From Carallia brachiata (lineage: Eukaryota > Streptophyta > Magnoliopsida > Malpighiales > Rhizophoraceae), in contig JADCRB010000007.1 of assembly GCA_021464245.1 (NCBI GenBank), positions 5,375,106 to 5,439,105 on the forward strand: a stretch of DNA of 64,000 nucleotides, written 5' to 3'. Position numbers and translations under genes: made by a program. Shown here in pieces: positions 11,221 through 22,059 of this stretch (positions are counted from its first letter, which is position 1; each line of letters starts with the position of its first letter). Below the pieces are notes generated by a model, which saw only the letters and a program-made list of their open reading frames with translations, did not search any database and had not been told where the DNA came from.

Positions 11221-14200
11221 TTGTATGGACATTGCTCTCCAATTGAAAAAACAAAAATAAAAGAAAAAATGAAAAAGAAAAGACGAAGAAAGAAGAGGTA
11301 CGTCTATGTATCGCTAAAAACTCATTAACAAATATTTAGTGTAACTAATTCTTGCCAACAAGGCAATAACCACTCGCAACCTAAACAAAACATAACTGAG
11401 AAGAATCACAACTACTGGGAGCCAAAGGCAATTTTCTGGCTACCAAACACTATCGCTACAAGAAGATGAACGGATTTCCCTTTAATCTCAACGATTTAAT
11501 TGAAATGTGCTGCATAATTGTGGGAGGACATAGGGAGAGATGTGCATGTCGGCCAGCTAAAGAAAAAAAGAACATTACAATTTAATTTGTAAAAGTATCG
11601 CGTAGGTTAATAACACTGGCTTCAAAAAACTTGTATTGATCAATTTTGAGACAAAATCATCATCCCATGATAGGAAACATTGCAAATGACATGTCTCAAG
11701 TGCATTTCTTTCGATGAATATTGGCTTGGCCCAATGACCAATCAACGGCAGTTGGTGTAATGTAATGGTCACTTTGCGAGATACTTTGAATATAGGTACT
11801 TTTCCTTATCCACACGAATATAAGCCTTTTTAAATCACTTTCTATAAGGATAAGCCCCTCATTGCCTTTATTTTGCCTTTTATTGAAAGCTTTGTTTCCA
11901 ACCCCCCCCCCCCCCCCCCTTTTTTTTTTGGGAAAAATGCTTTATTTCCAATTCCAAATTCTTAATGGGACAAACATGAAATAAGATTATCATCACTAGT
12001 TTTCTTTCTTTCTTTTTAATTCCTTTGTTTCATGTTCTGCTGGGCAATCCTTGGTCCTATCATTTTTGCACAGTGAAAGACCAGCGTTCAACTAACCATT
12101 TAAATACTTACAAGAAAAATACTTAAACTAATAAAAGTAATTTAGGATAAATATAATTAGCCAATCAAAAAAGCACGAATTGGTGGTATATATACATCTT
12201 TCCCACACGAAAAAATTTAAGAGTTTTACTTGAATAATTTTAAAGTAAATTTAAAGTAATTTTAAAATAATATGACCTATTAATTGAATTCATTAAAAAA
12301 TAAAATAAATTAACAAAACAGTTAGAATTATGAAATAAGACTATCTGACTGTTTATTATTATTTATCTAAACTTAGAATTACTCTTTCGTATTGCACGAT
12401 GAAGTGAATAGACACCAAATGAGCCCAGTTCGCATTACCAGTCAGTCAGCAATTGAAAGATTTGGTTTAGGTGCTGCTGGCATGGCAGCTTTACGGTGGC
12501 CTTTTACCTTGTCATTCCAACGATCCGAAAAATAAAGCCCAGCAAATTAGAGAGTGGCAAGAGTCCATGTTGATTGCTGCAAAAATGCAGACCCAGGATT
12601 CTCAGATCACTTGTTTGGTTGTTTCTTTTTCGTGGCTGTCTCACATGGCAATTGGCCGTCGATGGAAATTGGAAGAAAAAACAAAGGTTGAAAGGTATGT
12701 CCTGGGCCCATTCCTGCGGCCAATAAAAAGAACTATTTAGCCAATCTCAAAACCCCAAAACCAAATATTTTTTTTTACAGAAAAAAATATATTACAAATA
12801 TATCAATTAATAAACTTATAAATAAAAATTAATCTTATTTAACCGTTATATTCTTATTTAACCAACTAAAACCGAATCATTAGAGCCAAAGGAAACCATC
12901 GTGAACATATTGGATAAGAATTCCGGATGTATCAAAGAGGGTAGGAAAAGACATTTCTATCCCTTTGCCTGTGTCATCGTTGGTGGACTGACAGCAATTA
13001 AGATTTTCTTAACAAAAAGATGGGCAACTGAAAGGTTTTACAGAGCTCATAAAGTCTTCATACTTCACTTCCAGGAGAATTTAATTTGTTCAACAAGGAA
13101 GCGATAGAAAAAAAAAATTCATTCTTCTGATTTCTTTCCTTAAAAAAATAGTGTGAAATAAATAAATTGCTTGGTTTATCCTTATAGTCATCACATATAG
13201 CTAAAACTAGAAGGATCTGACCCAATTGCTATTGGGTTGAAGTACCACAAAACTTAGATACCCTACAAACAATGAATATTATATTTCGCCTGTAATGACT
13301 TTGCAGTTCAGTCAAAAGAAAATTTAATGGGGGCAAGAACTTTGGGCATATGCATGAGCATGGCCAAGACAACAATGTTCCACGCGCATTCGTTGATCAA
13401 ACAAATGATACCAAATGATGAATGTGGTTTGATTGGAAAAAAAGGTGTGAGATTTGTGCAAAATAAAGTTAAGCTAATTACACATTGCCAGCGTTGTGTA
13501 AAAAAAAATAAAGTTATGTATTGCTAGGCTTAGACATTTTCGTCATTTTGAGTTTTCCACTTGCTTTGAGACTTTTTTTGAGTCCCTTCAAGCGTCCAAG
13601 GGCTCTAGATTGAGAATACAAACTACAAGGTGACCATTACTTTTGCAGCTGTCAGACTCATTTGGCCCTTTGGGTTCTTTTCAATTGCCCTTTGGGGTCT
13701 TACTGACATGGGTATGCTTGCCTGCCTTCTATCCGACACCAATCTGTCAAATTCAGTGGTCATCTGATTTAAAGCTGTCATGATTGTTGCCCATGATGAC
13801 ACCTAGAGGATGATAGAAGACCACCAATATTTTCTCTTCTGTTTTGACAGAAACCAGTTAATTAAGAACGATAAGAGAAGATTGGGCATAATTAATAGTA
13901 GTAATTGTTAATCATAAAATTTTAAAGTTTTTGTCAAAATGTTATTCTTATAACTTTTACATCTTACCATTATTCTAGCAATTTTCTTAGACAACAAAAA
14001 GAAAAGATAAGAAATCTTTACAAAAAAAAAAATCAGTCCATCAAAAAAACGTAAGTTATTGAGCATTGAATTTTAATATGATTGATATCATATTTAGAAC
14101 TAGTTAATTTTGAAAATGTAAATTACTAAGTGAAATGTTTAAATGAATTACATAATACATTATAAGGCCAAAAATAATCAAACATACCGATAAGAATGAC

Positions 14201-14351
14201 AATGGTTGACATCGGCTGCTTCCCCAGTGGACTTGAGAAATGGGTATTGGCTCTACAGTTCGAAACTTTCAATCAGTTCGAAACAATATTGACTCTTTTC
14301 TTTTACCCATAAGGAAAGCTCTTTTTTTTTTTTTCCCCCTTTCTATTACAA
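11221..14351. other. Long gene-free spacer
   Basis: No recognisable gene. The open frames at 12471-12740, 12901-13107 and 13327-13527 match no family I know and lack typical coding bias. A homopolymer run C18-T10 lies at 11902-11929. The rest is AT-rich unique-looking sequence up to the retrotransposon target site. Confidence 0.55.
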
Positions 14352-14356
14352 CCAAG

Positions 14357-15159
14357 TGTAAAGCGTAAATTTCGAATCTAAAACAATTAAACTCGAAAAT
14401 AAATTACAAATAAAAATATAAAAATAAAAGAAAATTTACGTGGGGTCGATCTCCGTAGATCCTCCGATTAGTGTTCCTTTTTTTGACTCCGTCAAGGGCT
14501 GCACGAGCTTGATCTTGACAGAAATAATTTCCACTGCTTTTTCTTGAACTGGGTAGACTAAAACCGGATCTGATTTGAACGTTTTCACTACGGTTACGAA
14601 CCGCAGAGAGCTGATCTAAGCCGATCTGACTTAATTTCACCGAGAGTCGAAGGGACTTGTTCTCGGATGAACTGCCTGGATTTTGCTGAGGGCCGTATGA
14701 GACTTAATCCCAGCCGGATTTGTAGTAATTTGATATTTTTAGATCTATATTCTCAGAAATTCAGATCTAGAGCGATCCAAGAATATAAATTTAAAAATAA
14801 CTTTAGAAATGGAAACAGCAAATTTTTTGGGCCTTACCCCTGAAATATCTCTCAAAACGGAGTTAGGAGAGTATACTGCTAAGTAAAAGCACGTAAAAAA
14901 AGGAGAAATTTTTTGAGAGATTTTCAAAATTTTCTTTTTCTCTCAAATTGTCTGAATTTTTCTGTTTACAGATTTGCTGAATGTGTTTTGAACTGGGGGG
15001 CAGGGGCCTATTTATAGGGTTCCTTTCCTATGTGAACATCACATGGGAAAGGAATCTTTTTTAATTTAATTTTTCTTTGGCCGGCGTTGCCAATTCCAAA
15101 TTGGCAACGCCGGCCATTGAATTCAATTTTTTTTTTTTTTTTTTTAAATGATGTTTACA
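14357..15159 (-). repeat. 3' LTR of the Tat element
   Basis: About 803 bp, matching 23866-24665 end to end with scattered substitutions and small indels. On the minus strand it starts TGTAAACATCATTT and ends with CGCTTTACA. It keeps the TATA box (CTATAAATAG, complement of 15008-15017) and both dyad motifs of the U3 region. The T tract near 15127-15145 is longer than in the other LTR. Confidence 0.95.
15008..15116 (-). promoter_or_regulatory. LTR promoter: TATA box and two hairpin dyads (3' LTR copy)
   Basis: In element sense, upstream to downstream: a perfect 18-bp-arm dyad at 15116-15078 (TGGCCGGCGTTGCCAATT, loop CCA); a second dyad at 15054-15020 (16-bp arms around TTCCTTTCC.ATGTGA, one mismatch, 3-bp loop); then CTATAAATAG at 15017-15008. 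The layout suggests paired regulatory sites just upstream of the LTR TATA box. Function is inferred. Confidence 0.6.
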
Positions 15160-15176
15160 AATGCCCCCACTTCAAG
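15160..15176 (-). other. Polypurine tract candidate
   Basis: On the minus strand the sequence CCTTGAAGTGGGGGCATT directly precedes the 3' LTR, the position expected for the primer of plus-strand DNA synthesis. Confidence 0.7.
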
Positions 15177-15192
15177 GGTCGGAAGAGAAACT

Positions 15193-15585
15193 TTACAGAC
15201 GATCCGCACCGATCTTGAAGTCCTGTTTGAAACGTGAGATGTCTGACGAACATTGAATCTTGGAGTCTTCTATCTTTGACCATGCCTGCTGTTGTTGGAT
15301 CGCAATAGGAATCCGATACGATCTTGAGAAAGTTAGCAGCCCAGCCAATATAGAAATTGAAGCCTTGGCTCCAGGTGCATTCGAGCTTCCATAGCCCAAA
15401 GGATTTTTATATCTCTTAAAGTTCCAGAGCTCTGGTGAGGATGATCCGGTAGGCAAAGAACTTGAACCTCCCCAAGAGGAAGGCCCGCACTTTGGAACTT
15501 TAAGACTGCGCACAGAGAGACGGTTATGGGTGATGATTCCCGAATCTGCTTCGACGTAAGGAGAGTAGTTGGAACTTCCCTGCAC
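15193..15585 (-). other. Sense-strand open frame of 130 codons before the 3' LTR
   Basis: An uninterrupted frame in element sense between the WUSCHEL-like remnant and the polypurine tract. It is serine-rich and I recognise no domain. It may be chance, a remnant of further cargo, or 3' noncoding DNA of the element. A 19-bp direct repeat AAGGAGAGTAGTTGGAACT occurs at 15558-15576 and 15646-15664. Confidence 0.25.
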
Positions 15586-15875
15586 GTCGCTGCATTTGTA
15601 ATCCAGAGGACGATCAGAACTTATCCTCCTGGATAGATGTGAACTAAGGAGAGTAGTTGGAACTCATGACACCGATGGCGTTGGAGATGAGTTTCGAGGG
15701 TTTTTAGGGATCCCTCGAAGAAGACTACTCCCTTCTTTTCTTAGCTCGTGCGCCTCCAACTTCTGATCAAAGAACTTCCTAGACAAGTGCAGAGACTAGC
15801 CATTTTCTTTTGAGAAAGAAGAGCTGAGGGGTGAGTATTATCGCGGGAATGCAAGATATATACATACGATAAAGG

Positions 15876-15895
15876 TTTTTTTTTTTTTTTTTTTT
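15876..15895 (-). other. Internal poly(A) tract downstream of the WUSCHEL-like remnant
   Basis: A run of 20 T on the + strand, i.e. poly(A) in sense, about 190 nt beyond the stop codon of the WUSCHEL-like remnant. It is where a poly(A) tail would be if that remnant came from an mRNA copy. It may equally be one of the many homopolymers in this element. Confidence 0.5.
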
Positions 15896-16086
15896 GAAAA
15901 GTCAAAAGAAGGTACGCAGAATCGAGGGTCCTCCACGTCCTTTCCTGCATAAAGACAAAAGAGGCAGCGGCTGACGCGTGTCACGAAGTCGTTACCGTGT
16001 GTGCAGAAGTCGTTGCTGCTGCGAAGTCGCCTGCAGAAGCGTTACCGTGTGCTGCAAAGTCGTTGCACCTTATCTTGTCGGCCGTC

Positions 16087-16714
16087 CTAGCGGGGCCCGA
16101 GGTGCAACTCCAAGTCAAGCTCGACCTCGTCTGGTGGGCCGATGATGTTGACGTCGACGTCGACGCTCGCTTCCAGCTGGTTGATGCTGCCGGAATATTC
16201 TGGAAAGAGAGGCAAAGTTTCGCCGGAATACTCTCTTTGCTAGAAAAATTCCTCTAGACTTAAGTACTAGGAGGGATGAACCCTTGGCTGACTCCGTAAG
16301 ACCACCAGGACCAGCGTGCATGCTCCCATGGGCTACGGCTTTGATGAACATACCGTGGAGAGACTATTGCGTGGAAGAACTCGGACCTGCTTCATTTGAC
16401 GGCGAAGTTGTACGGTGGGATCTACCATCGGAACACAGACTGTTCTTTGGAAAAATCAGCTCTCAGTGCTGGTTTCTTCCTGCTGCTTCTCTCATCTCTG
16501 ATTCTGGAACCAATAAAACACATTTTTTTTCCTTCGATTGCCCCGAGTGGGCGCAATCGTGAGACAAGTTGGTAAATCTGAGATGCATTAGGCATAATAC
16601 CTCCATTGTTGTGGAAGACTTCCTCTAGAATTTGCAGTTGCCCATGGTTGGTTGCCACCTTGTGCGGGGTGACCTTTCTTCTCCCTTGTCTTGAGGTTCT
16701 GCAACTGGTTCCAT
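16087..16714 (-). pseudogene. WUSCHEL-type homeobox (WOX) gene remnant inside the retrotransposon
   Basis: WOX proteins are plant homeodomain transcription factors that maintain stem cells; the WUS clade has a WUS-box and often an EAR repressor motif. Here an ATG at 16714 opens a frame reading MEPVAEPQ then SPRTRWQPT, the usual WOX homeodomain start. Helices 1-2 continue in a second frame (QLQILEEVFHNNGG, SQIYQLVSRLR, IEGK). In a third frame follow the helix-3 signature NVFYWFQN (16524-16501), the WUS-box TLPLFP (16218-16201) and the C-terminal EAR-type DLELHL (from 16116), with a stop at 16089-16087. Ancestral length would be about 209 residues, the size of small WOX proteins. Two frameshifts and at least five in-frame stops disable it. 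No intron is seen. It is sense with the element, between pol and 3' LTR. Confidence 0.85.
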
Positions 16715-16839
16715 CTTTCTTGTGGCAGAGGAGCAAAGGTCTGGTGTGTGGTGAAGATCGGTGAGACTGATGCTGAGTTTCAGACTCAAACCCTCCGTTG
16801 CTTTTATATTTTGGGCCGTTCACAGTTTATACTCATGCG

Positions 16840-17095
16840 GGCCAGGAGTTGGATTGGATTTGAACTTGGTTCTGGACTGTGTCTGGAACTTGGAATTTTT
16901 GGGTTTTGGGTTTTGGGGTTGGATTTGGATTTGGGTCGAGTGTTTGGGCTTTAGACTTGGACTTTTGGATTTGGGTTGAGTGTTTGGGTTTTGATTTTTT
17001 TGGTTTGGGTTGAGTTTTCTGATTGGGCTCAAGTGTTTGGGTTGGATTTTGGGTTTGGATTTTCGCTTGGACTTTCAGATCGGGACTTCCGAACT
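16840..17095. repeat. Degenerate G/T-rich tandem sequence
   Basis: Imperfect repeats of words such as GGATTTGGGTTGAGTGTTTG; a unit of about 41 bp is visible at 16926 and 16967. It lies in the spacer between pol and the WUSCHEL-like remnant. Simple-sequence expansion, not coding. Confidence 0.6.
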
Positions 17096-17109
17096 TTTTT
17101 TTTTTTTTT

Positions 17110-17164
<55 letters not shown>

Positions 17165-17198
17165 ATTTTTTTTTTTTTTTTTTTTTATTTTTTTTTTT
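17096..17198 (-). repeat. Long poly(A)-type tract downstream of pol
   Basis: Over 100 bp almost purely T on the + strand (A in element sense), interrupted by a few GA. It follows the integrase stop by about 10 nt. Its length is unreliable in any assembly. Confidence 0.85.
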
Positions 17199-17206
17199 AA
17201 ACATAT

Positions 17207-18350
17207 TTACACATAATATTGTTTCAGAAATTTACCATTGATTGGGCCGATTCGGACGCCTTCTTGGTCTGACAGCATGTAAGCGTTGTGAGTGTAGGCC
17301 TCCTGCACTAAGTATGGCCCGTCCCATTTGGAAGTAAGCTTGTCACCAGGCCGATGCTTCATGTTGATGGGCCGTCGCACTGCAAGAACAAGGTCTCCAA
17401 CTTGAAAAGATCGAGGGCGGACCCTGCGGTTGAACGTGTTGGTGAGCCGGGCTTGGTAGCACTCAAGTTGCTGTTGTGCTTCGAGCCTCCTTTCATCGGA
17501 GCTTCTAACTCATCCAGACGTAGGCGAGCATTCTCCTCCTGTGTGAGTCCTTCCAGAACAGCCATGCGCAGGGATGGAATCTGTGTTTCCAACGGCAGTA
17601 TTGCTTCGACACCGTAGACAAGTGAGTATGGCGTCGCCTGTGTTGGAGTCCGGTAAGTTGTACGATACGCCCATAATGCCTCCGGAATTCTGTCATGCCA
17701 ATCTCTTTTGGATTTAGAGACTACCTTCCGCAACAGGTTGCATAAGGTCTTGTTGAATGCTTCGCCAAGCCATTTGCTGGGGCATTGTACATGGATGACT
17801 TGTACTGCTTGAACTTGAACTTCTCGCAGAGCTTGTCGATCAAGCTGTTGTAGAACTGCTTACCATTATCAGTGATGATGAATCGAGGGACTCCATAGCG
17901 ATAGATCAGCTGAGTCCGGATGAAATTGGCAACATGCTCCTTCTTTACCTCTCTAAGTGGAATGGCTTCAGCCCATTTTGAGAAGTAGTCGGTTGCTGCG
18001 AGGATGTACAGGTGACCCAGGGATGACTTTGGCAAGGGCCCCACTAAGTCGAGACCCCAAGCTTCAAAGGGCCAGGATGAGACAGTTGGATGCAGTGGCT
18101 CCGGTGGTTGATGTATGTAATTGCATGAAATTGACAAGCTTGACAAGTTTTAGCAAACTCAATTGAATCACGTACCATGGTTGGCCAGTAGTATCCCATC
18201 CTTCTGAGTTGGAAGTGCAACTTAGGCCCCGATTGATGTCCGCCACAAACACCAGAATGTGCTTCAGTGAGAGCTTGTTTTGCCTCTTCATTGCTAGGCA
18301 GCGAAGTAAACTCCATCAAAAGACCTTCGATACAGAGCATCCTTGAGATA
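17207..18350 (-). pseudogene. Integrase of the Tat element (frameshifted)
   Basis: Integrates retrotransposon cDNA into the host genome. The N-terminal zinc finger (H-x6-H, then C-x2-C in TCQACQ) lies at about 18259-18130. The catalytic core shows WGLDLVGPLP (first Asp) and FIITDNGKQF (second Asp). The expected Glu, 35 residues later, falls in a shifted frame near 17760. The C-terminal part ends at a stop at 17209-17207. At least two frame changes inactivate it. Confidence 0.88.
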
Positions 18351-18568
18351 TATGAAGCGGGGAGCTCGTCGTTGAATTTCTGTCTTATGACGACGATCTT
18401 CGGGCAGCTTCCCGTGCTGTAGGTAGTCAATGATTGGTTGGCGCCAATCCTCGTCCTCCGCGAGACGTACAGATACAGCGTTGGCTGCTGTAGTTTCTTC
18501 ATCATCCTTTGTGGCACTATCCATTTCTGGCATACGGCAACAACTGTAGCCTGGATTTCTGACTTTGC

Positions 18569-18937
18569 AAGAGAAGTGGCCAGGTTAGCCAACGCGTCTG
18601 CCTGAGTGTTTTCTCGTCGAGGCACATGCTCCAAGGTGATGCTTTCAAATTCATCCATTAGCTGTCGAGCACGTTGATGGTAAGGCGCAAGGTCCTCTTT
18701 CTTCACATCATACAATCCTGTAAGTTGGTTGATGACGAGCTGGGAATCTCCATGGACTTCTATAGTTGGAATCTTCATATCGACAGCCATTTGAAGACCA
18801 ATGATCAAAGCCTGGTATTCAGCAACATTATTTGAACATAACTCACCGAGAATGATAGCATATGGTAGTATTTGTCGTTGAGGAGTGACAAACACTATGC
18901 CAGCACCATCACGCCTTGCTGCACCATCAAAGAACAT
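18569..18937 (-). pseudogene. Second (plant-type) RNase H of the Tat element
   Basis: This extra RNase H after the normal RT-RNase H is characteristic of Tat elements and is thought to assist removal of the RNA strand. Within an open frame of 446 codons (19384-18044) the motifs are FFDGAARRDGAG, NNVAEYQAL, VHGDSQLVINQ and NTQADALANLA, giving the expected D-E-D-D set. This domain itself looks intact. Confidence 0.9.
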
Positions 18938-19029
18938 CGTCCATGGTGGCAGTGTCTCAATGTAAAAGACCTCTTCATCTGGAAGATCATCTGTGAACTC
19001 CCAATCTGACGGAATAGGGTGATCTGCAA

Positions 19030-20280
19030 GGAAGTCTGCTAGAGCTTGTCCTTTGACTGCTTTTTGAGGCACGTAGACAATGTCGTAGCTTTGTAGGATT
19101 ACTGCCCACTTGGCAAGTCGTCCTGACAAGATTGGTCTGGATAAGATATATTTGACAGGATCAGCTCTGGCAATGAGACGTACCGTGTGAGCTTGCATGT
19201 AGTGCCTCAGCTTGTCAATGGCAAAGAACAGTGCTAGACATGTCTTTTCAATGGGCGAATAACTCAGCTCCGGACCGTTTAGTGTTCTGCTCAAGTAGTA
19301 CAGGGCAACTTCCTTTCCCTGCTCGTTTTCCTGTGCAAGCAAGGCTCCCAAAGATCTTTCCTGTGCTGCAATGTAGAGAATCAACGACTTTCCTTGAATT
19401 GGAGCACCTAGGACCGGTGGATTGGAAAGACTTCTTTATGCTCTCAAAGGCTTTGCTGCAAGCTTCGTCCCACTCGAAGTTGACATCCTTCTTCATCAAC
19501 CGATGGAAAGGTTGACATCTCCCAGCTAAATTGGAGATGAAACGGCGAATGTAGGCCAGCTTTCCTTGTAGACTTCGCAGCTCGTGCAGGTTTTTAGGTT
19601 CAGGCATCTTTTGAATTGCCTCAACCTTTGACTGATCAACTTCGATTCCACGATGGCGCACCACGAACCCAAGAAACTTTCCTGATGTGACACCGAATGC
19701 GCACTTGAGAGGGTTCATTTTGAGCTGATGCCTCCGAAGTCTTTCGAACACTGTCTTGAGATCCTCGAGGTGGTCTTTGCGCTTCTTAGTCTTTACAACT
19801 AAGTCATCAACATAACATTCTACAATCTTGTGCAGCATGTCATCAAAAATTTTTTGCATAGCACGTTGATAAGTGGCGCCAGCATTTTTCAATCCAAACG
19901 GCATAACTTTGTAGCAGTATATACCTTTTGGGGTGCGGAATGCTGTCAACTCCTCGTCTTCTGGTGCCATTCTGATTTGGTTATAGCCTGAAGAACCATC
20001 CATGAAGACAATGCTTCGTGACCCGTTGTTGCATCGACTGTGATCTCCGTTATGGGCAATGGAAAGTCATCTTTCGGGCAGGCCTTGTTAAGATCTCGAA
20101 AATCAACACATACCCTCAACTGTCCATTCTTCTTTCTTACCGGGACAATGTTGGCAATCCACGTTGGGTAGGTGACCTCTCGGATGAAGCCGCATTGATC
20201 AGCTTGTTCACCTCCTCCTCGATTTGTGGAATGAGTTCCGGGCGGAACCGTCGTTGTGGCTGCTTGACAGAACGACACCC
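19030..20280 (-). pseudogene. Reverse transcriptase and RNase H of the Tat element (frameshifted)
   Basis: Copies element RNA into DNA. Visible motifs: RVCVDFRDLNKACPKDDFPL in one frame (20278-19946); then, in another frame, MDGSSGYNQI, VMPFGLKNAGATYQ and the catalytic YVDD (19814-19803). The RNase H region with YLSRTLNGPELSY and SPIEKTCLAL lies in a third frame from about 19384. Two frameshifts split the domain near 19990 and 19400. Connection with protease lies upstream (20280-21400), a linker with no recognised motif. Confidence 0.9.
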
Positions 20281-21399
20281 TTCTTTACTGCTAGACGATG
20301 CACCGCAATTTTTGGGTCAAGTCCAGGCATTTCTTTGTAACTCCATGCGAACACGTCCCTGTATTGACTTAATACCTGAACATATTCTTGCTCTTCCTGC
20401 AGTAAGTAAAGCACTTACAAATGTAGGTCGAGGATCTTCCGGAGAGCCAAGATTGACCTCCTTGAGTTCATCAACAGTTGCTTGGCCACCATCTTCAAGT
20501 TCCGGGGGAGCCTCCTTCACTTCACCATCTGATGAGTCGGAATCAGCCTCCTCGCTAATTGTGACATGAAATGCAGAACCTCTGACTTCACCTTCTTTGT
20601 TTGACTGGATAAGCCTGTCTTGTTTGGTGGTGGTGGTGATGGCACGTGCATCAGCTGCTCGGCTTCGGCTCTTTAGCGTGATCCGCACAGGTGACTTCTC
20701 CTGATAGCCTAAGCCAGGTCGGGACTGTGATGTTTGAGAAGCGGCGCCATGTGTGGACGGCAGCGTACCCATTGTGCTCGGGTTTGAAAGTCATAGCCCG
20801 CCTTTGCCAAAAGCTTGTATGCATTAGGATCAAATCCTTCATGTGTTCTTCTTTCTGGAAGTGAGCCGCCTTCGACTGCCCCCGTGTGTGGTTTGACGAA
20901 GCCTTTTAATGGTTTTGAAGACAAAACCGGCTCAATCTTTGGTATCGGCAGAGTGTAAGTCTCCTTCAGGTTGTGCAGCTCCTTTGTTTTGGGTTGGCTA
21001 TGACCTTGCTCCTGTTTAAGATCAATACAATAAGAGAAAGGGGGTTGACCTTCTGAGCGTCGTGACTTGGCACATAGCGTAGGACTGGAGTGGAGCTTGA
21101 AGATGCAACATCCTTCGGACGAAGTTCAGCAGGCTGTGGCAGCTTTTCATTTGTTGGAGCCTGGGTTGGGCATTGGCAGGTTCTTCGACAGCTTTTCCCT
21201 TTTTGTGGATGCCCCCAGTCCAAGTAGCTTTTGATGGAATGATCTCCGGATTGTCTGTGTCGGTAGAAGACTGCATCCGCCAAATGTGATTCAGCATCAT
21301 CGAACGGCTTTAAGTCAGCATTGACCTTTTGAACGCCACCATTGTAGTACTTGAAACTGATGCAGGCTTGAGAGCACAACTCCATTTCCATGAATCCAC

Positions 21400-21790
21400 G
21401 GTCGTCCTAGCAACATCTTATATGTGGTACGTGCATCAATCACGTGAAATAGAGTGCTAGAAGTGAGATTACCGATAGTTAGCTCCAAGCGAATCATCCC
21501 AATTGCTTTCTGTCCTCCTTGATTAAAGCCATGAATCATCAAGCGGCTGTCTGATAATTCATCAACACCGATGCCGAGCTCCTTTATGGTGGATTTTGGG
21601 ATAATATTGACTGCTGAGCCATCGTCGATCAGAATACGTCGGACCTTCTGCTCTTTCACATAGCCTGATACATAGCGGCCGATTGTGGGGTTTGGACCCC
21701 AGCAGGAGATCCTCATCTGAAAATGAGATGGCAGAGTAACATCCGACGTGATTTTGGTCCGCCTGTTGCTCCGCTGAGTTAGACTCATTT
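21400..21790 (-). pseudogene. Aspartic protease region of the Tat element
   Basis: Cuts the gag-pol polyprotein. The active-site segment ILIDDGSAVNIIP lies at about 21632-21594, followed by IKELGIGVDEL and MLLGRPWIH, typical of retrotransposon pepsin-like proteases. It overlaps the end of the gag frame in another phase, so it is probably frameshifted relative to gag. Confidence 0.85.
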
Positions 21791-22059
21791 GATGGCTGTG
21801 ATTCAGCTGAGGTCTGGAGAGTATTGCTGACTTGATTTTGCCACACTTCTGTTGATTGCAAAGCTATAAACAGCTGAGGGTTAGCGAGAAGGGTTTGGAG
21901 AGCTTCATATACCTTCTCCGTTGTCGACTTTTTGTTGTCGAGTGGCTCCTCCTTACGGTGTGTCACCTCTTCTGATGGTTTTGAAGTGATGGTGGTCTGG
22001 TTCGCCGAGGTTATGCCTTCCTGGTCCAGAATGATTTTATTCTGGCTTTTGAGCTTCAT

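Noticed and set aside
15997..16562. Plus-strand open frames across 15997-16257 and 16284-16562
   Set aside because: They are antisense shadows of the WUSCHEL-like remnant, whose motifs are recognisable only on the minus strand.
16840..17095. Interstitial telomere repeat (TTTAGGG)n
   Set aside because: The repeated words are TTTGGGTT/TTTGGATT variants without the telomere unit in register.
16833..17204. Lysine-rich frame downstream of pol
   Set aside because: It is the translation of the poly(A) tract and simple repeat.
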